DNA of 7,047 nucleotides from Palsa-948 sp964481195 (GCA_964481195.1 CAYZTB010000090.1:1-7047), one strand, 5' to 3'. Positions 1 through 6,964 are shown, numbered from the stretch's first letter. Program-made: numbers and translations. Notes: generated by a model from the letters alone, not told the origin.

Positions 1-14
1 TTTCAATATTGAAA
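1..14. repeat. 14-bp perfect palindrome at the window edge
   Basis: TTTCAATATTGAAA is its own reverse complement and lies just beyond the stop codon of the minus-strand OmpA-like gene. It could be part of a terminator or of a larger structure cut by the window edge. It is AT-rich and short, so chance is also possible. Confidence 0.3.
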
Positions 15-31
15 TTATAGTTTTTTGCATA

Positions 32-2512
32 TTATTCAAACTCAAAGAAAAAATCAATTAAATGATTAATTTTCTCAAATGTATAATCACTTTCTCCATC
101 AAAAAAATTCTCTATCACAAAAATTATTTCGTCAGCTGATATTTTTCCGTCTTTGTTATTGTCAGCATACTGAATGTTGGCAGGCAATTTAGTACTAATA
201 GTTTCCTCCTCTAATTTAATAGGTCTTGCCAATGCATCAATCTCTAACACTTTAAATTCCGTTCTTCTGTTTTGTTGCCTTCCTTCTTCTGTTTTATTAG
301 TTGCAAGAGGTTTTAAAAATCCGTAGCCTTTGAAAGAGAGTCTGTGTTTATCAATCCCTATATTAATCAAATAATCAACTACCGACTTAGCTCTTTCTTC
401 AGAAAGTTTTAAGTTATATATTGCTGAGCCTTTGCTATCTGTATGTCCCGAAATTTCAATTTTCATGCTGGGGTTTTCACGAAGCACTTTTGAAACTCTG
501 TCAAGCTCAGATTTAGAGTCAGCACGCAACGTAGCTTTATCAAAATCAAAAAATATATTATTTAAAACAATATTTTTTCCTGCCTCAATCTTTTTAAGTT
601 TAATGGGCGGTATTTGAATGCGATCTTTATCTGGAGGGATATCTAAATTAACGGATTGAAATAAGTAGCCATCCGAGGATACCACTATGCCATAATTTTT
701 ACCAGCTTGTAATTTAGATAAGTATTTACCTAATTTATCTGTTGTGGTTTTTAATATTACTTCGCCCGTAGCGTTATTTATTATTTCAATAGTACCCACT
801 ATTGGCTTTCCGTTTTCATCCAATATGTCGCCTTCTAATGAAACTAGCTGAGCTTTTCGCTTCATAATTACATTCACATCAAGTTCTGTAAATTTTTCCC
901 CCTTGGGAATATTAAACTCTTTTTCTTCCGCATAATATCCATCAGACGTAACATTCATTTTATAATTTTTTCCTGATGGAAGAGAAACTAAGAACTTGCC
1001 GGTAGCCGAATTTGACTCTTGAGTAGAAATTATTTTACCAGATTTTTTATCAATGATTTCAATTTTTGCTCCTACAGCGTTTTTACTTTCATCCATTACA
1101 TTGCCGCGAACAAGGGTTAGCTGTGGCGTAGTATCTGCAGGTAATGTAATTCTATAAATATCTTTTTCCCCTAATCCATCAGCTCTGATGGTAGCGTAGT
1201 AGGCGTGCTTGCCATTTGCAGCCATTACAAAATCTAGCTCATCGTCAGGAGAATTAATAGGGTAACCTAGGTTAACTGGCTTTGACCATTTTTTTAATGA
1301 GTCATTATACACGGACTTGAATAAATCATATCCTCCCATCGTATTATGACCTTCAGAAGAAAAGTATAGCGTTTTTCCATCAGGATGAATAAATACAGTT
1401 TGCTCTCCATATTCAGTATTAATTACATCGCCCAAATTTTCTGGCTCGCTCCATTGTGATTTACCATCCAAAGTAATACGCTGAACTTTAAAAATATCAT
1501 GCTTGCCAATTCCTTTGTTGTTTAATGGGTTTTGACTACAGAAATAGAGCGTTTGTCCATCGGGAGATAGGCTGGCTGATGATTCGTGGTATTTAGAGTT
1601 AATAGATCGAGGCATTCGTATTGCTGTTGACCAATCGTGACCATTAAGCTTACACTCGTAAATATTTCCTGTGCCATCGTATAAATCATCCAAGTAAACA
1701 AATAATGTTTGGCCATCAACAGAAATTCCACAGGAAGCATCGTGTTGGTTAGATCGATTAATTGATTCGGAAAGGTTTTTAGCTTCAGACCATTTTCCAT
1801 TTTCATTATTTGAAATATAAATATCTTCATAATACTTTCCATCCTCTGCAAGTCCTCCTCCTGTGGTATTCGATCGTCTGGATGTGAATATTAATACAGA
1901 TTCATCTGCTGATATTACCGGATGGTAATCACCATATGGGGAATTAATGTTAGCGCCCATATTTTCAATTCTATATTTTAATGAGTCGGGTAGCTTATTG
2001 AATCGAAGCGTGTCTTTCATTAAATCGACACCGTTTTTGCATTCATCAATTTTTTTATTTACTTCTTTCAGCGTTTCTAAATCGTCAGCTTTAATGCTTT
2101 TTTTATAGATTTCAAACTGAGCAATCGCTGCATTCCATTGCATATTTAAGTGGTAAGATATGCCAAGGGTTAAATTTAGTTTACTATCTACATTTGGATC
2201 TAACTTAAGCGCCTTTTCAAGATACGTGTTTGCATTGTTTTTGAAAGGAGAAGATAAATAACAAGTTCCAATTTTGAAATTAAGAAGTGCATTGCTAGGG
2301 TTTAATTGATTTGCTGATAAGTAATATTCCAACGCTTTGTTATACATTTTTGGGCCGAATTTATAACTAGCATCTCCTTTTTTTATGTTGTTAAGTGCCT
2401 CTTTTAATTCAGCCTCCTTGCCTACAAAATTATTTTTTGAAAATTCTACATTCTGACCAATGCAAACAAAAGCTTGAACAAAGAAAAAAACAATACATAG
2501 CAATACCTTCAT
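32..2512 (-). CDS. PorE-like TPR / PD40 propeller / CarboxypepD_reg x2 / OmpA-like envelope protein with EF-hand tail
   Basis: The predicted product is an 826-residue exported protein. Residues 1-20 form a signal peptide (MKVLLCIVFFFVQAFVCIGQ) without a convincing lipobox. TPR-like helices cover about 45-160. A PD40-type beta-propeller covers about 190-455, with five visible blade motifs of the kind SPDGQTLYF...HDIF and HPDGKTLYFSS...GGYDLF. Two CarboxypepD_reg-like beta domains follow (about 467-550 and 557-639). An OmpA-like domain spans about 650-756 with GHTD (Asp692), LSEERA (Arg707) and QNRR (747-750), so the residues known to bind diaminopimelate in peptidoglycan are present. The tail has an EF-hand-like loop at 784-795 (DNNKDGKISADE). 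TPR-propeller-CRD-OmpA is the order known for T9SS PorE, which bridges peptidoglycan and the outer-membrane machinery; that role here is inferred, and PorE of P. gingivalis is a lipoprotein, unlike this one. I chose the ATG at 2512 over the adjacent TTG at 2515. The start lies 5 bases after the upstream TPR gene's stop, which indicates cotranscription. Confidence 0.9.
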   Translation of the reverse strand: MKVLLCIVFFFVQAFVCIGQNVEFSKNNFVGKEAELKEALNNIKKGDASYKFGPKMYNKALEYYLSANQLNPSNALLNFKIGTCYLSSPFKNNANTYLEKALKLDPNVDSKLNLTLGISYHLNMQWNAAIAQFEIYKKSIKADDLETLKEVNKKIDECKNGVDLMKDTLRFNKLPDSLKYRIENMGANINSPYGDYHPVISADESVLIFTSRRSNTTGGGLAEDGKYYEDIYISNNENGKWSEAKNLSESINRSNQHDASCGISVDGQTLFVYLDDLYDGTGNIYECKLNGHDWSTAIRMPRSINSKYHESSASLSPDGQTLYFCSQNPLNNKGIGKHDIFKVQRITLDGKSQWSEPENLGDVINTEYGEQTVFIHPDGKTLYFSSEGHNTMGGYDLFKSVYNDSLKKWSKPVNLGYPINSPDDELDFVMAANGKHAYYATIRADGLGEKDIYRITLPADTTPQLTLVRGNVMDESKNAVGAKIEIIDKKSGKIISTQESNSATGKFLVSLPSGKNYKMNVTSDGYYAEEKEFNIPKGEKFTELDVNVIMKRKAQLVSLEGDILDENGKPIVGTIEIINNATGEVILKTTTDKLGKYLSKLQAGKNYGIVVSSDGYLFQSVNLDIPPDKDRIQIPPIKLKKIEAGKNIVLNNIFFDFDKATLRADSKSELDRVSKVLRENPSMKIEISGHTDSKGSAIYNLKLSEERAKSVVDYLINIGIDKHRLSFKGYGFLKPLATNKTEEGRQQNRRTEFKVLEIDALARPIKLEEETISTKLPANIQYADNNKDGKISADEIIFVIENFFDGESDYTFEKINHLIDFFFEFE

Positions 2513-2517
2513 CAAAA

Positions 2518-3573
2518 TTATTTTTTACAATCTATTATGTAGTTCTTGCCTTGTTCAACGCCTAGTTTTACAGCCTCATTCCAATCTGCACAAGCTCCAA
2601 CTTGATCGCGAATAAGTTCCTTAGCCATACCTCTGTTTAAATAAGCATATCCATATTTTGCATTTAGTTGAATTGCTTTGTTATAATCGCTGATGGCTCC
2701 TTGATAATCTTTTAATTTAAACTTAGAAGCACCCCTGTTATTGTAAGCAATGGAATAATCCACATTCATTTTAATTGATTTTGTGAAATCTTCAATAGCG
2801 CCTTTATAATCTTCTGCATCATGCTTAGCGCTTCCACGGTTATTGTAAGTTAATGCACTTTCTTTTTTACGAAGTGCAGCATCGTATGCAGCTATGGCAC
2901 CTTTGTAGTCTTCTTTTTTTCTTAAAACACTTCCCAAATTACTATACGAAAAGGCCATATCTGAATTGAGTTGGGTAGCTTTTTTATAATCCGATACTGC
3001 ACCGTCTAAATCTTTGAGTTCTTTCTTTGCGCTTGCCCGGTCATTGTATGCGTATGCGTAATCCTTTTTTATTTGTATGGCTCTGTCGAAATCAGCTAAA
3101 GCTCCATTAAAATCTTTTTCTTCAAATTTTATTCCTCCACGGTAATAATAGGCTTGAGCATGCAGTGGGTTTCGTTCAACTACTTTTCCATAATCTCCTG
3201 TGGCGCCAACTTTATCTCCTAGCGAATATTTAGCTATAGCTCTACTAAAATAGCATTGAGAGCAGGTGTCATTTAATGTAATAGATTGAGTATAATCTGC
3301 GATGGCTCCTTTTACATCTTTGGCTTCATACTTAACAATTCCTCTATTGAAAAAAGCTTTATAAAAATTCTCTTTCAATGCAATCGCTTGATTGAAATCA
3401 TCAATAGCGCCATTGAAATCTTTGTTTGAAAATTTAGATATTCCACTATTGTAGAGCGACTCTGCTTTATTATCCTCATTGGAAAGTGTAGAAACCTTTA
3501 CTGTATCTTGAGCGGAAGCTACATAAAATGAAAGCCCAAGTATGATCGTAATAATTTGATTTTTAATTCGCAT
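2518..3573 (-). CDS. exported tetratricopeptide-repeat protein (nine TPRs)
   Basis: The predicted product is 351 residues. Residues 1-22 are a signal peptide (MRIKNQIITI...SFYVASAQ). From about residue 36 to 340 it consists of nine consecutive TPRs. The conserved position seen in motifs such as FNRGIVKY, YYRGGIKF, NNRGASKF and LNRGMAKE recurs at 77, 111, 145, 179, 213, 246, 280 and 314. That is a 34-residue period with one 33-residue unit. Each repeat has the DYKGAI-DY/F-KAI signature of helix B. TPR solenoids are protein-binding scaffolds; no catalytic domain is visible, so it is probably a periplasmic adaptor, partner unknown. An in-frame ATG at 3729 would add 52 residues but would hide the signal peptide, run through the divergent promoter region and overlap the opposite gene's leader, so the ATG at 3573 is preferred. 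It is the first gene of a likely two-gene operon with the OmpA-like protein just downstream. Confidence 0.92.
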   Translation of the reverse strand: MRIKNQIITIILGLSFYVASAQDTVKVSTLSNEDNKAESLYNSGISKFSNKDFNGAIDDFNQAIALKENFYKAFFNRGIVKYEAKDVKGAIADYTQSITLNDTCSQCYFSRAIAKYSLGDKVGATGDYGKVVERNPLHAQAYYYRGGIKFEEKDFNGALADFDRAIQIKKDYAYAYNDRASAKKELKDLDGAVSDYKKATQLNSDMAFSYSNLGSVLRKKEDYKGAIAAYDAALRKKESALTYNNRGSAKHDAEDYKGAIEDFTKSIKMNVDYSIAYNNRGASKFKLKDYQGAISDYNKAIQLNAKYGYAYLNRGMAKELIRDQVGACADWNEAVKLGVEQGKNYIIDCKK

Positions 3574-3620
3574 GAGAAAATAATTAATTGATGTATTTGA
3601 AACCTTAACTCTAGTGTAGG

Positions 3621-3628
3621 CAAAGGTA
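3621..3628 (-). promoter_or_regulatory. candidate -7 element of the TPR-OmpA operon
   Basis: On the minus strand this reads TACCTTTG, a perfect match to the Bacteroidota -7 consensus TAnnTTTG. It would start transcription near 3615 and give a leader of roughly 40 bases before the ATG at 3573. No clear TTG-type -33 element is present at the usual spacing, so the promoter is supported by the -7 box and its position only. Confidence 0.5.
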
Positions 3629-3651
3629 TGATAAATTTGAATTTTATGACA

Positions 3652-3673
3652 GTTACTTATGTTGATAAGTGAC
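3652..3673. promoter_or_regulatory. inverted repeat, candidate operator
   Basis: The arms GTTACTTAT and ATAAGTGAC are separated by GTTG. Eight of nine arm positions are Watson-Crick complementary and the ninth is a G-T pair; the inner six bases of each arm (ACTTAT / ATAAGT) are perfectly symmetric. It sits between the two divergent -7 elements, just upstream of where the minus-strand -33 region would fall. No adjoining U-run or gene end suggests a terminator, so a protein-binding dyad acting on one or both promoters is the more likely reading. No regulator gene is in the window. Confidence 0.45.
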
Positions 3674-3717
3674 AAATTTCCTACAAGTATAGTATACCAT
3701 TTTGCATGTAAATATTT

Positions 3718-3725
3718 TATATTTG
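3718..3725 (+). promoter_or_regulatory. candidate -7 element of the plus-strand propeller gene
   Basis: The sequence TATATTTG matches the Bacteroidota -7 consensus TAnnTTTG perfectly and lies 20 bases before the ATG at 3746. It predicts a leader of only about 15 bases. A TTTG at 3701-3704 lies upstream but only 13 bases away, closer than the usual -33/-7 spacing, so the -33 element is uncertain. Confidence 0.5.
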
Positions 3726-3745
3726 CCATTACAAAAAAACAGGCT

Positions 3746-5356
3746 ATGATTTTCAGATTTTGTATATGTGTTTTTCTGTTATTTTTTTACGCAACAGGAA
3801 CCTCTTTTAGTCAGGCTAAAAAAACAAAGCCCATTGCCACTGGCGATTTAAAGGCTGCGGATGATTACTTTAAAAATGGAAATTTTGAAGGTGCATTGGA
3901 TGAGTATCTTGTTTTAATTGGAAAAGACATTGACAATGTAAAAGTTAATTATCGGATTGGTGTTTGTTATTTAAATACCGATATTGACAAGCCTTCTGCT
4001 GTAAAGTATTTTGAAAAAATCAAAAACACATTTTCAGAAAATGAAATCAAATACTTACTTGCCAGAGCGTACCAGTTTGGATTAAAATTTGATGAGGCAA
4101 TACGGCTTTTTGATGAATATAAAAAAGAAGGAAAAGGTTCATCAACCAATATTAAAGATGCCGACATTCAAATTCAATATTGTATAAATGCTAAAGAACT
4201 TATTAAATACCCTCTGAATGTAGATTTTGAAAACCTTGGTGGATATATTAATTCCGAATATCCCGATTATTTTCCTTTCGTACCTGCGGATGAATCTTTT
4301 CTGATATTTAATACGAAGCGACCTGAGTCAGGTGGATTGCCCTATGAAGATGGAACTTGGCCTGCAAACATATATTTTGCAAAAGTAAAAGCAGGAGAAT
4401 ACTACAAAGCAAAACCGATTGGCAGGGTAATTAATTCTCCTTATGGCGATGAAGAAGCTGTTGGATTGTCAAGTAGTGGAGATTATTTATTAATTTATTT
4501 CGACAACATGCAAGGAACTGGAGATATTTATATTTCTAAGGCGGATAGGAGCAGAAATTTTAAATCACCAATTTTATTGGACGAACAAATTAATTCTATG
4601 AAAGGGCAGGAAATTTCTGCGTCCATTACTGGCGATGGCAATACAATATACTTTGCCAGTACAAGAAATGGTGGATTAGGCGGTTCAGATATCTATTCCT
4701 GTAAAAGATTACCCAATGGAAGTTGGGGGCCAGCACAAAATTTAGGGAGTGAAATAAACACTCCTCAAAACGAGGATTTTCCAAACATTTCCCCGGATGG
4801 AAACTTTCTTTTTTTCTCATCCATGGGGCATACCAGTATGGGAGGCTATGACATTTTTGTTGCAAAATGGAATGAGGAGGAAGGACAATTTTCTGGAGCA
4901 AAAAATATTGGATATCCAATTAACACCCCTGAAGATGACATGAACTTTCGAGTTTCTGCTACAGGAAAATACGGGTATTTATCAGCTAGGCGCAAAGATG
5001 GATTTGGTGATTTAGATATCTACAGAGTAAATTTTTTAGATATTGATCCTGAATATACCGTAGTTACAGGAACGGTAAAAAGTAGTGTTTCAGATAATGT
5101 TGTAGACTCTACTCATGTATTTATATCTGTAATAAATGAAACTACTAACGAGGAATTTGGAAATTACATGCCTAATCCAATTTCTGGTAAATACGTAATT
5201 ATTTTGCCACCGGGCAAGTATAAAATCAATACAGAGATGCCGGGGTTTGCTCCTTATTCGGAATCAATACAAATTCTGGGTAAAAGTTCATTCATTCCTG
5301 AAATCACCAAGGATATTAAACTGGTACCCGAGGCTACTGCTCCTGCAAAAGAATAA
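3746..5356 (+). CDS. exported TPR / PD40 propeller / CarboxypepD_reg protein without OmpA domain
   Basis: The predicted product is 536 residues. The signal peptide is residues 1 to about 23 (MIFRFCICVFLLFFYATGTS followed by FSQ), with no lipobox. TPR-like helices lie at about 35-125 (DYFKNGNFEGALDEY; KFDEAIRLFDEY). A PD40 beta-propeller covers about 165-430, with blade motifs PADESFLIF, SGDYLLIYF...GDIYIS, TGDGNTIYFAS...GGSDIY, SPDGNFLFFSS...GGYDIF and GKYGYLSAR...LDIYRV. One CarboxypepD_reg-like beta domain covers about 435-526, and the protein ends in a short Ala/Pro tail. It resembles the first two-thirds of the protein at 32-2512 motif for motif (for example INSPYGDYHPVISADESVLI against INSEYPDYFPFVPADESFLI), so the two are paralogues. 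This one lacks the OmpA-like domain and cannot bind peptidoglycan by that route. The ATG at 3746 is chosen over an in-frame ATG at 3659 because it starts directly at the signal peptide and lies downstream of the -7 box. A periplasmic or outer-membrane scaffold role is inferred. Confidence 0.9.
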   Translation: MIFRFCICVFLLFFYATGTSFSQAKKTKPIATGDLKAADDYFKNGNFEGALDEYLVLIGKDIDNVKVNYRIGVCYLNTDIDKPSAVKYFEKIKNTFSENEIKYLLARAYQFGLKFDEAIRLFDEYKKEGKGSSTNIKDADIQIQYCINAKELIKYPLNVDFENLGGYINSEYPDYFPFVPADESFLIFNTKRPESGGLPYEDGTWPANIYFAKVKAGEYYKAKPIGRVINSPYGDEEAVGLSSSGDYLLIYFDNMQGTGDIYISKADRSRNFKSPILLDEQINSMKGQEISASITGDGNTIYFASTRNGGLGGSDIYSCKRLPNGSWGPAQNLGSEINTPQNEDFPNISPDGNFLFFSSMGHTSMGGYDIFVAKWNEEEGQFSGAKNIGYPINTPEDDMNFRVSATGKYGYLSARRKDGFGDLDIYRVNFLDIDPEYTVVTGTVKSSVSDNVVDSTHVFISVINETTNEEFGNYMPNPISGKYVIILPPGKYKINTEMPGFAPYSESIQILGKSSFIPEITKDIKLVPEATAPAKE

Positions 5357-5409
5357 TTAATTTTATCTTTTATTATTCGTGGTTCGTTATATCAATAGTC
5401 TATAGTGCT

Positions 5410-5789
5410 ATGAAAAATACAATATTTATTTTCATTTTTTTAGTTACATCATTAAATACAACTGCACAAATTTTATCTCAGATAATTGATTCTATTCTTC
5501 TTTTGAAAAATTTAAGATAAATACATTTAGCTATACAATAGAAAAGATTGAATTAAAAAATCAGTTGGGGCAAAGCATTTATTTTAATAAAACAATTTCA
5601 ACAAATAGTGCTGAAATCGATTTGTCTAATAAGCATAAAGGAGTATATTTTCTAAATATATTTATTACAGGAAAAGGGAGTGTTGTAAAAAAGATTGCAC
5701 TCTACAAAAGTTCTTATTTTTCTGGAAGAAAAAATATTTCGATTCTATTGTTGGCATCAATTTCAACTTGGTTTTTAGGCTTGGGATAA
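5410..5789 (+). pseudogene. remnant of a T9SS cargo gene: signal peptide plus frameshifted C-terminal sorting domain
   Basis: From the ATG at 5410 one frame encodes a clear signal peptide (MKNTIFIFIFLVTSLNTTAQ), then stops at 5518-5520 after 36 residues. A second frame is open from 5490 and carries a typical T9SS type A C-terminal sorting domain to about 5708: an eroded YPNPF-like start (FYSSFEKFKI), then IEKIELKNQLGQSIYF, AEIDLSNKHKGVYFLNIF and VVKKIALYK. Such domains direct proteins through the type IX system and are cleaved at the cell surface. No passenger domain lies between signal and sorting domain. The sorting-domain frame lacks its expected stop and reads on to 5787-5789, across the end of the convergent gene. 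Joining the two parts needs a -1 or +2 shift between about 5487 and 5519. I read it as a decayed, internally deleted cargo gene; a sequencing error in a tiny gene is the alternative. It starts 53 bases after the preceding gene, with no visible promoter of its own. Confidence 0.68.
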
Positions 5790-6964
5790 ATCATATATAG
5801 ACTCCCAAAGGTAGTGGGTACTATCCGAGTATTGGCAATTCCTTTATTAAGTAAATAATTATATACTTCGTCTGCAATGCGCTGGCCTCTTATTTTATCT
5901 TCTCCTGTATTAGCAGCTACAGCGGGGCTGTTTACATGACCTTCAATTTGAACTTTTAGACTTTTGTTTTTTAGCATTAAACTAGCCAGTGCGTTTAATG
6001 TTGGATAAGATGCAGCATGAAGTCTCTTAGTGTTTTTATTATAAGAAATTCCATGAAGTACATATTTCTTGCCTAGTTCCAAAGAGCGTAGGGTAGTATT
6101 GGTTTCGGTTTGAATAAAATTTGTGTTATCAAATTCTTTCTGAAGAATTTGCCTGCATTCAATAAAAGACTGATCGCTGGTAAACAAGACACTGTAAAAT
6201 TCATCATCCTTTATTTTAGCTTTTAATGAATAACTGCCATTCTCATCGCATTTTGTTACATCAATTATTTTACCATCCCTAGACTCAATCCATGCTGTAG
6301 CACCTGAGACAGGTTGTTTTTTTTCGTCAAGTACTGTCCCCGTAAGCGTAATTTCTTTAAAATAGTAAATGTTTAACGTATGACCTTGCCCTGCATTTTG
6401 AACATTATCAACTACTAAATAATATAATTCACCTTTTTTTACAGGAAGAGAATAGGATAATTCAAGGCCGACTCCAAGCGGAACATGGTTGCTGTTAGCT
6501 TGAGCTGAAAGACCAGTTAATTCTACTCCTCTGGCATTATCAGTGTGCGACAAATTAGTTCTGATAGGAAGCAGATTTCCAGACTTTAATTCATCGCAAA
6601 AAGTACTGTCAGTCCACTTATAAAGCATAAAATCATAATCATTTTTGGGATTTATCGAAATAATTTCAAAAACTAAATCGCCATCTTCGTTTGCAAACAG
6701 TTTGTACCACGAAGAATTTCTCTCTCTTTGAAAAGTGAAAATATCTTGATCATCGCATGCTTTAATCTCCATGGTTTTGCCATATCCTCTTGGCGGCACA
6801 GTAGGTCCATACGTTATCTTGCTGGCAGTTTTTAGCAAAATTGCTGTCTCACAATCAGCAGCAACGGGAAGACCTTTAATAATGATTTTAGCCGGAGGTT
6901 TCTGCGCTATGCAAGTAGAGAGGAATAAGAAAAAAAATAAAATTGAGGTTATCCCTTTAATCAT
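5714..6964 (-). CDS. exported beta-sandwich / CarboxypepD_reg / divergent OmpA-like protein
   Basis: The predicted product is 416 residues. Residues 1-21 form a signal peptide (MIKGITSILFFFLFLSTCIAQ); Cys18 is preceded by LST, a poor lipobox. Residues about 35-202 look like a beta-sandwich of the type seen in Bacteroidota exported proteins (SSWYKLFANEDGDLVFEI, NDYDFMLYKW, GELYYLVVDN...GHTLNIYY). A CarboxypepD_reg-like domain follows at about 205-270 (LTGTVLDEKKQPVSGATAWI, DENGSYSL). An OmpA-like domain ends the protein (about 295-414): KVQIEGHVN, GQRIADEVYNYLLNKGI and NNRIEIFF. The Arg of the RA helix (Arg362) and the NNR motif are kept, but the Asp that normally follows GHT is Asn345, so peptidoglycan binding may be altered or lost. 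A longer in-frame start at 7003 would bury the signal peptide; the ATG at 6964 is preferred. Its 3' end converges on the sorting-domain remnant. Exact function is not recognised; an envelope-anchoring role is an inference. Confidence 0.85.
   Translation of the reverse strand: MIKGITSILFFFLFLSTCIAQKPPAKIIIKGLPVAADCETAILLKTASKITYGPTVPPRGYGKTMEIKACDDQDIFTFQRERNSSWYKLFANEDGDLVFEIISINPKNDYDFMLYKWTDSTFCDELKSGNLLPIRTNLSHTDNARGVELTGLSAQANSNHVPLGVGLELSYSLPVKKGELYYLVVDNVQNAGQGHTLNIYYFKEITLTGTVLDEKKQPVSGATAWIESRDGKIIDVTKCDENGSYSLKAKIKDDEFYSVLFTSDQSFIECRQILQKEFDNTNFIQTETNTTLRSLELGKKYVLHGISYNKNTKRLHAASYPTLNALASLMLKNKSLKVQIEGHVNSPAVAANTGEDKIRGQRIADEVYNYLLNKGIANTRIVPTTFGSLYMIYPKPKNQVEIDANNRIEIFFLPEK

Larger units (their letters stand above)
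3574..3745. promoter_or_regulatory. divergent intergenic control region
   Basis: This 172-bp AT-rich stretch lies between the divergently transcribed TPR/OmpA operon (minus) and the propeller gene (plus). It contains one perfect TAnnTTTG -7 element in each direction and an inverted repeat between them. Neither start codon has a Shine-Dalgarno sequence, as is common in Bacteroidota. I see no small gene or RNA gene in it. The shared region suggests coordinated expression of the two paralogue-containing units, which is an inference. Confidence 0.6.

Noticed and set aside
1522..1851. 109-codon open frame on the minus strand inside the propeller region of the large gene
   Set aside because: It lies wholly within a better supported gene in another frame and its translation shows no signal peptide or recognisable domain.
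32..2512. Assignment of the gene symbol porE
   Set aside because: The domain order fits PorE, but this architecture is shared by many Bacteroidota OmpA-family paralogues, the protein has a second CarboxypepD_reg domain and an extra tail, no lipobox is seen, and no core T9SS gene is adjacent.
2513..2515. TTG start codon one codon before the ATG of the large OmpA-like protein
   Set aside because: The adjacent ATG at 2512 starts an ordinary signal peptide and is the more likely initiator.
2553..3470. DNA tandem repeat or CRISPR-like array suggested by 102-bp periodicity
   Set aside because: The period matches the 34-residue TPR unit and the copies differ strongly at nucleotide level; it reflects protein repeats.
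3574..3729. 52-residue N-terminal extension of the TPR protein from an ATG at 3729
   Set aside because: It would cover both divergent promoter elements, overlap the opposite gene's leader and place the signal peptide inside the protein.
3659..3745. 29-residue N-terminal extension of the plus-strand propeller gene from an ATG at 3659
   Set aside because: It starts inside the inverted repeat, upstream of the -7 box, and precedes a normal signal peptide that begins at 3746.
4626..4919. 97-codon minus-strand open frame antisense to the plus-strand propeller gene
   Set aside because: It is antisense to conserved PD40 blade motifs and its composition is not protein-like.
5357..5409. Rho-independent terminator after the plus-strand propeller gene
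   Set aside because: The region is AT-rich but no stable hairpin followed by a T-run could be found.
6899..6964. Lipoprotein signal at Cys18 of the OmpA-like protein (LSTC)
   Set aside because: Thr directly before the Cys is a poor fit to the lipobox, and a normal signal peptidase I-type site (IAQ) follows.
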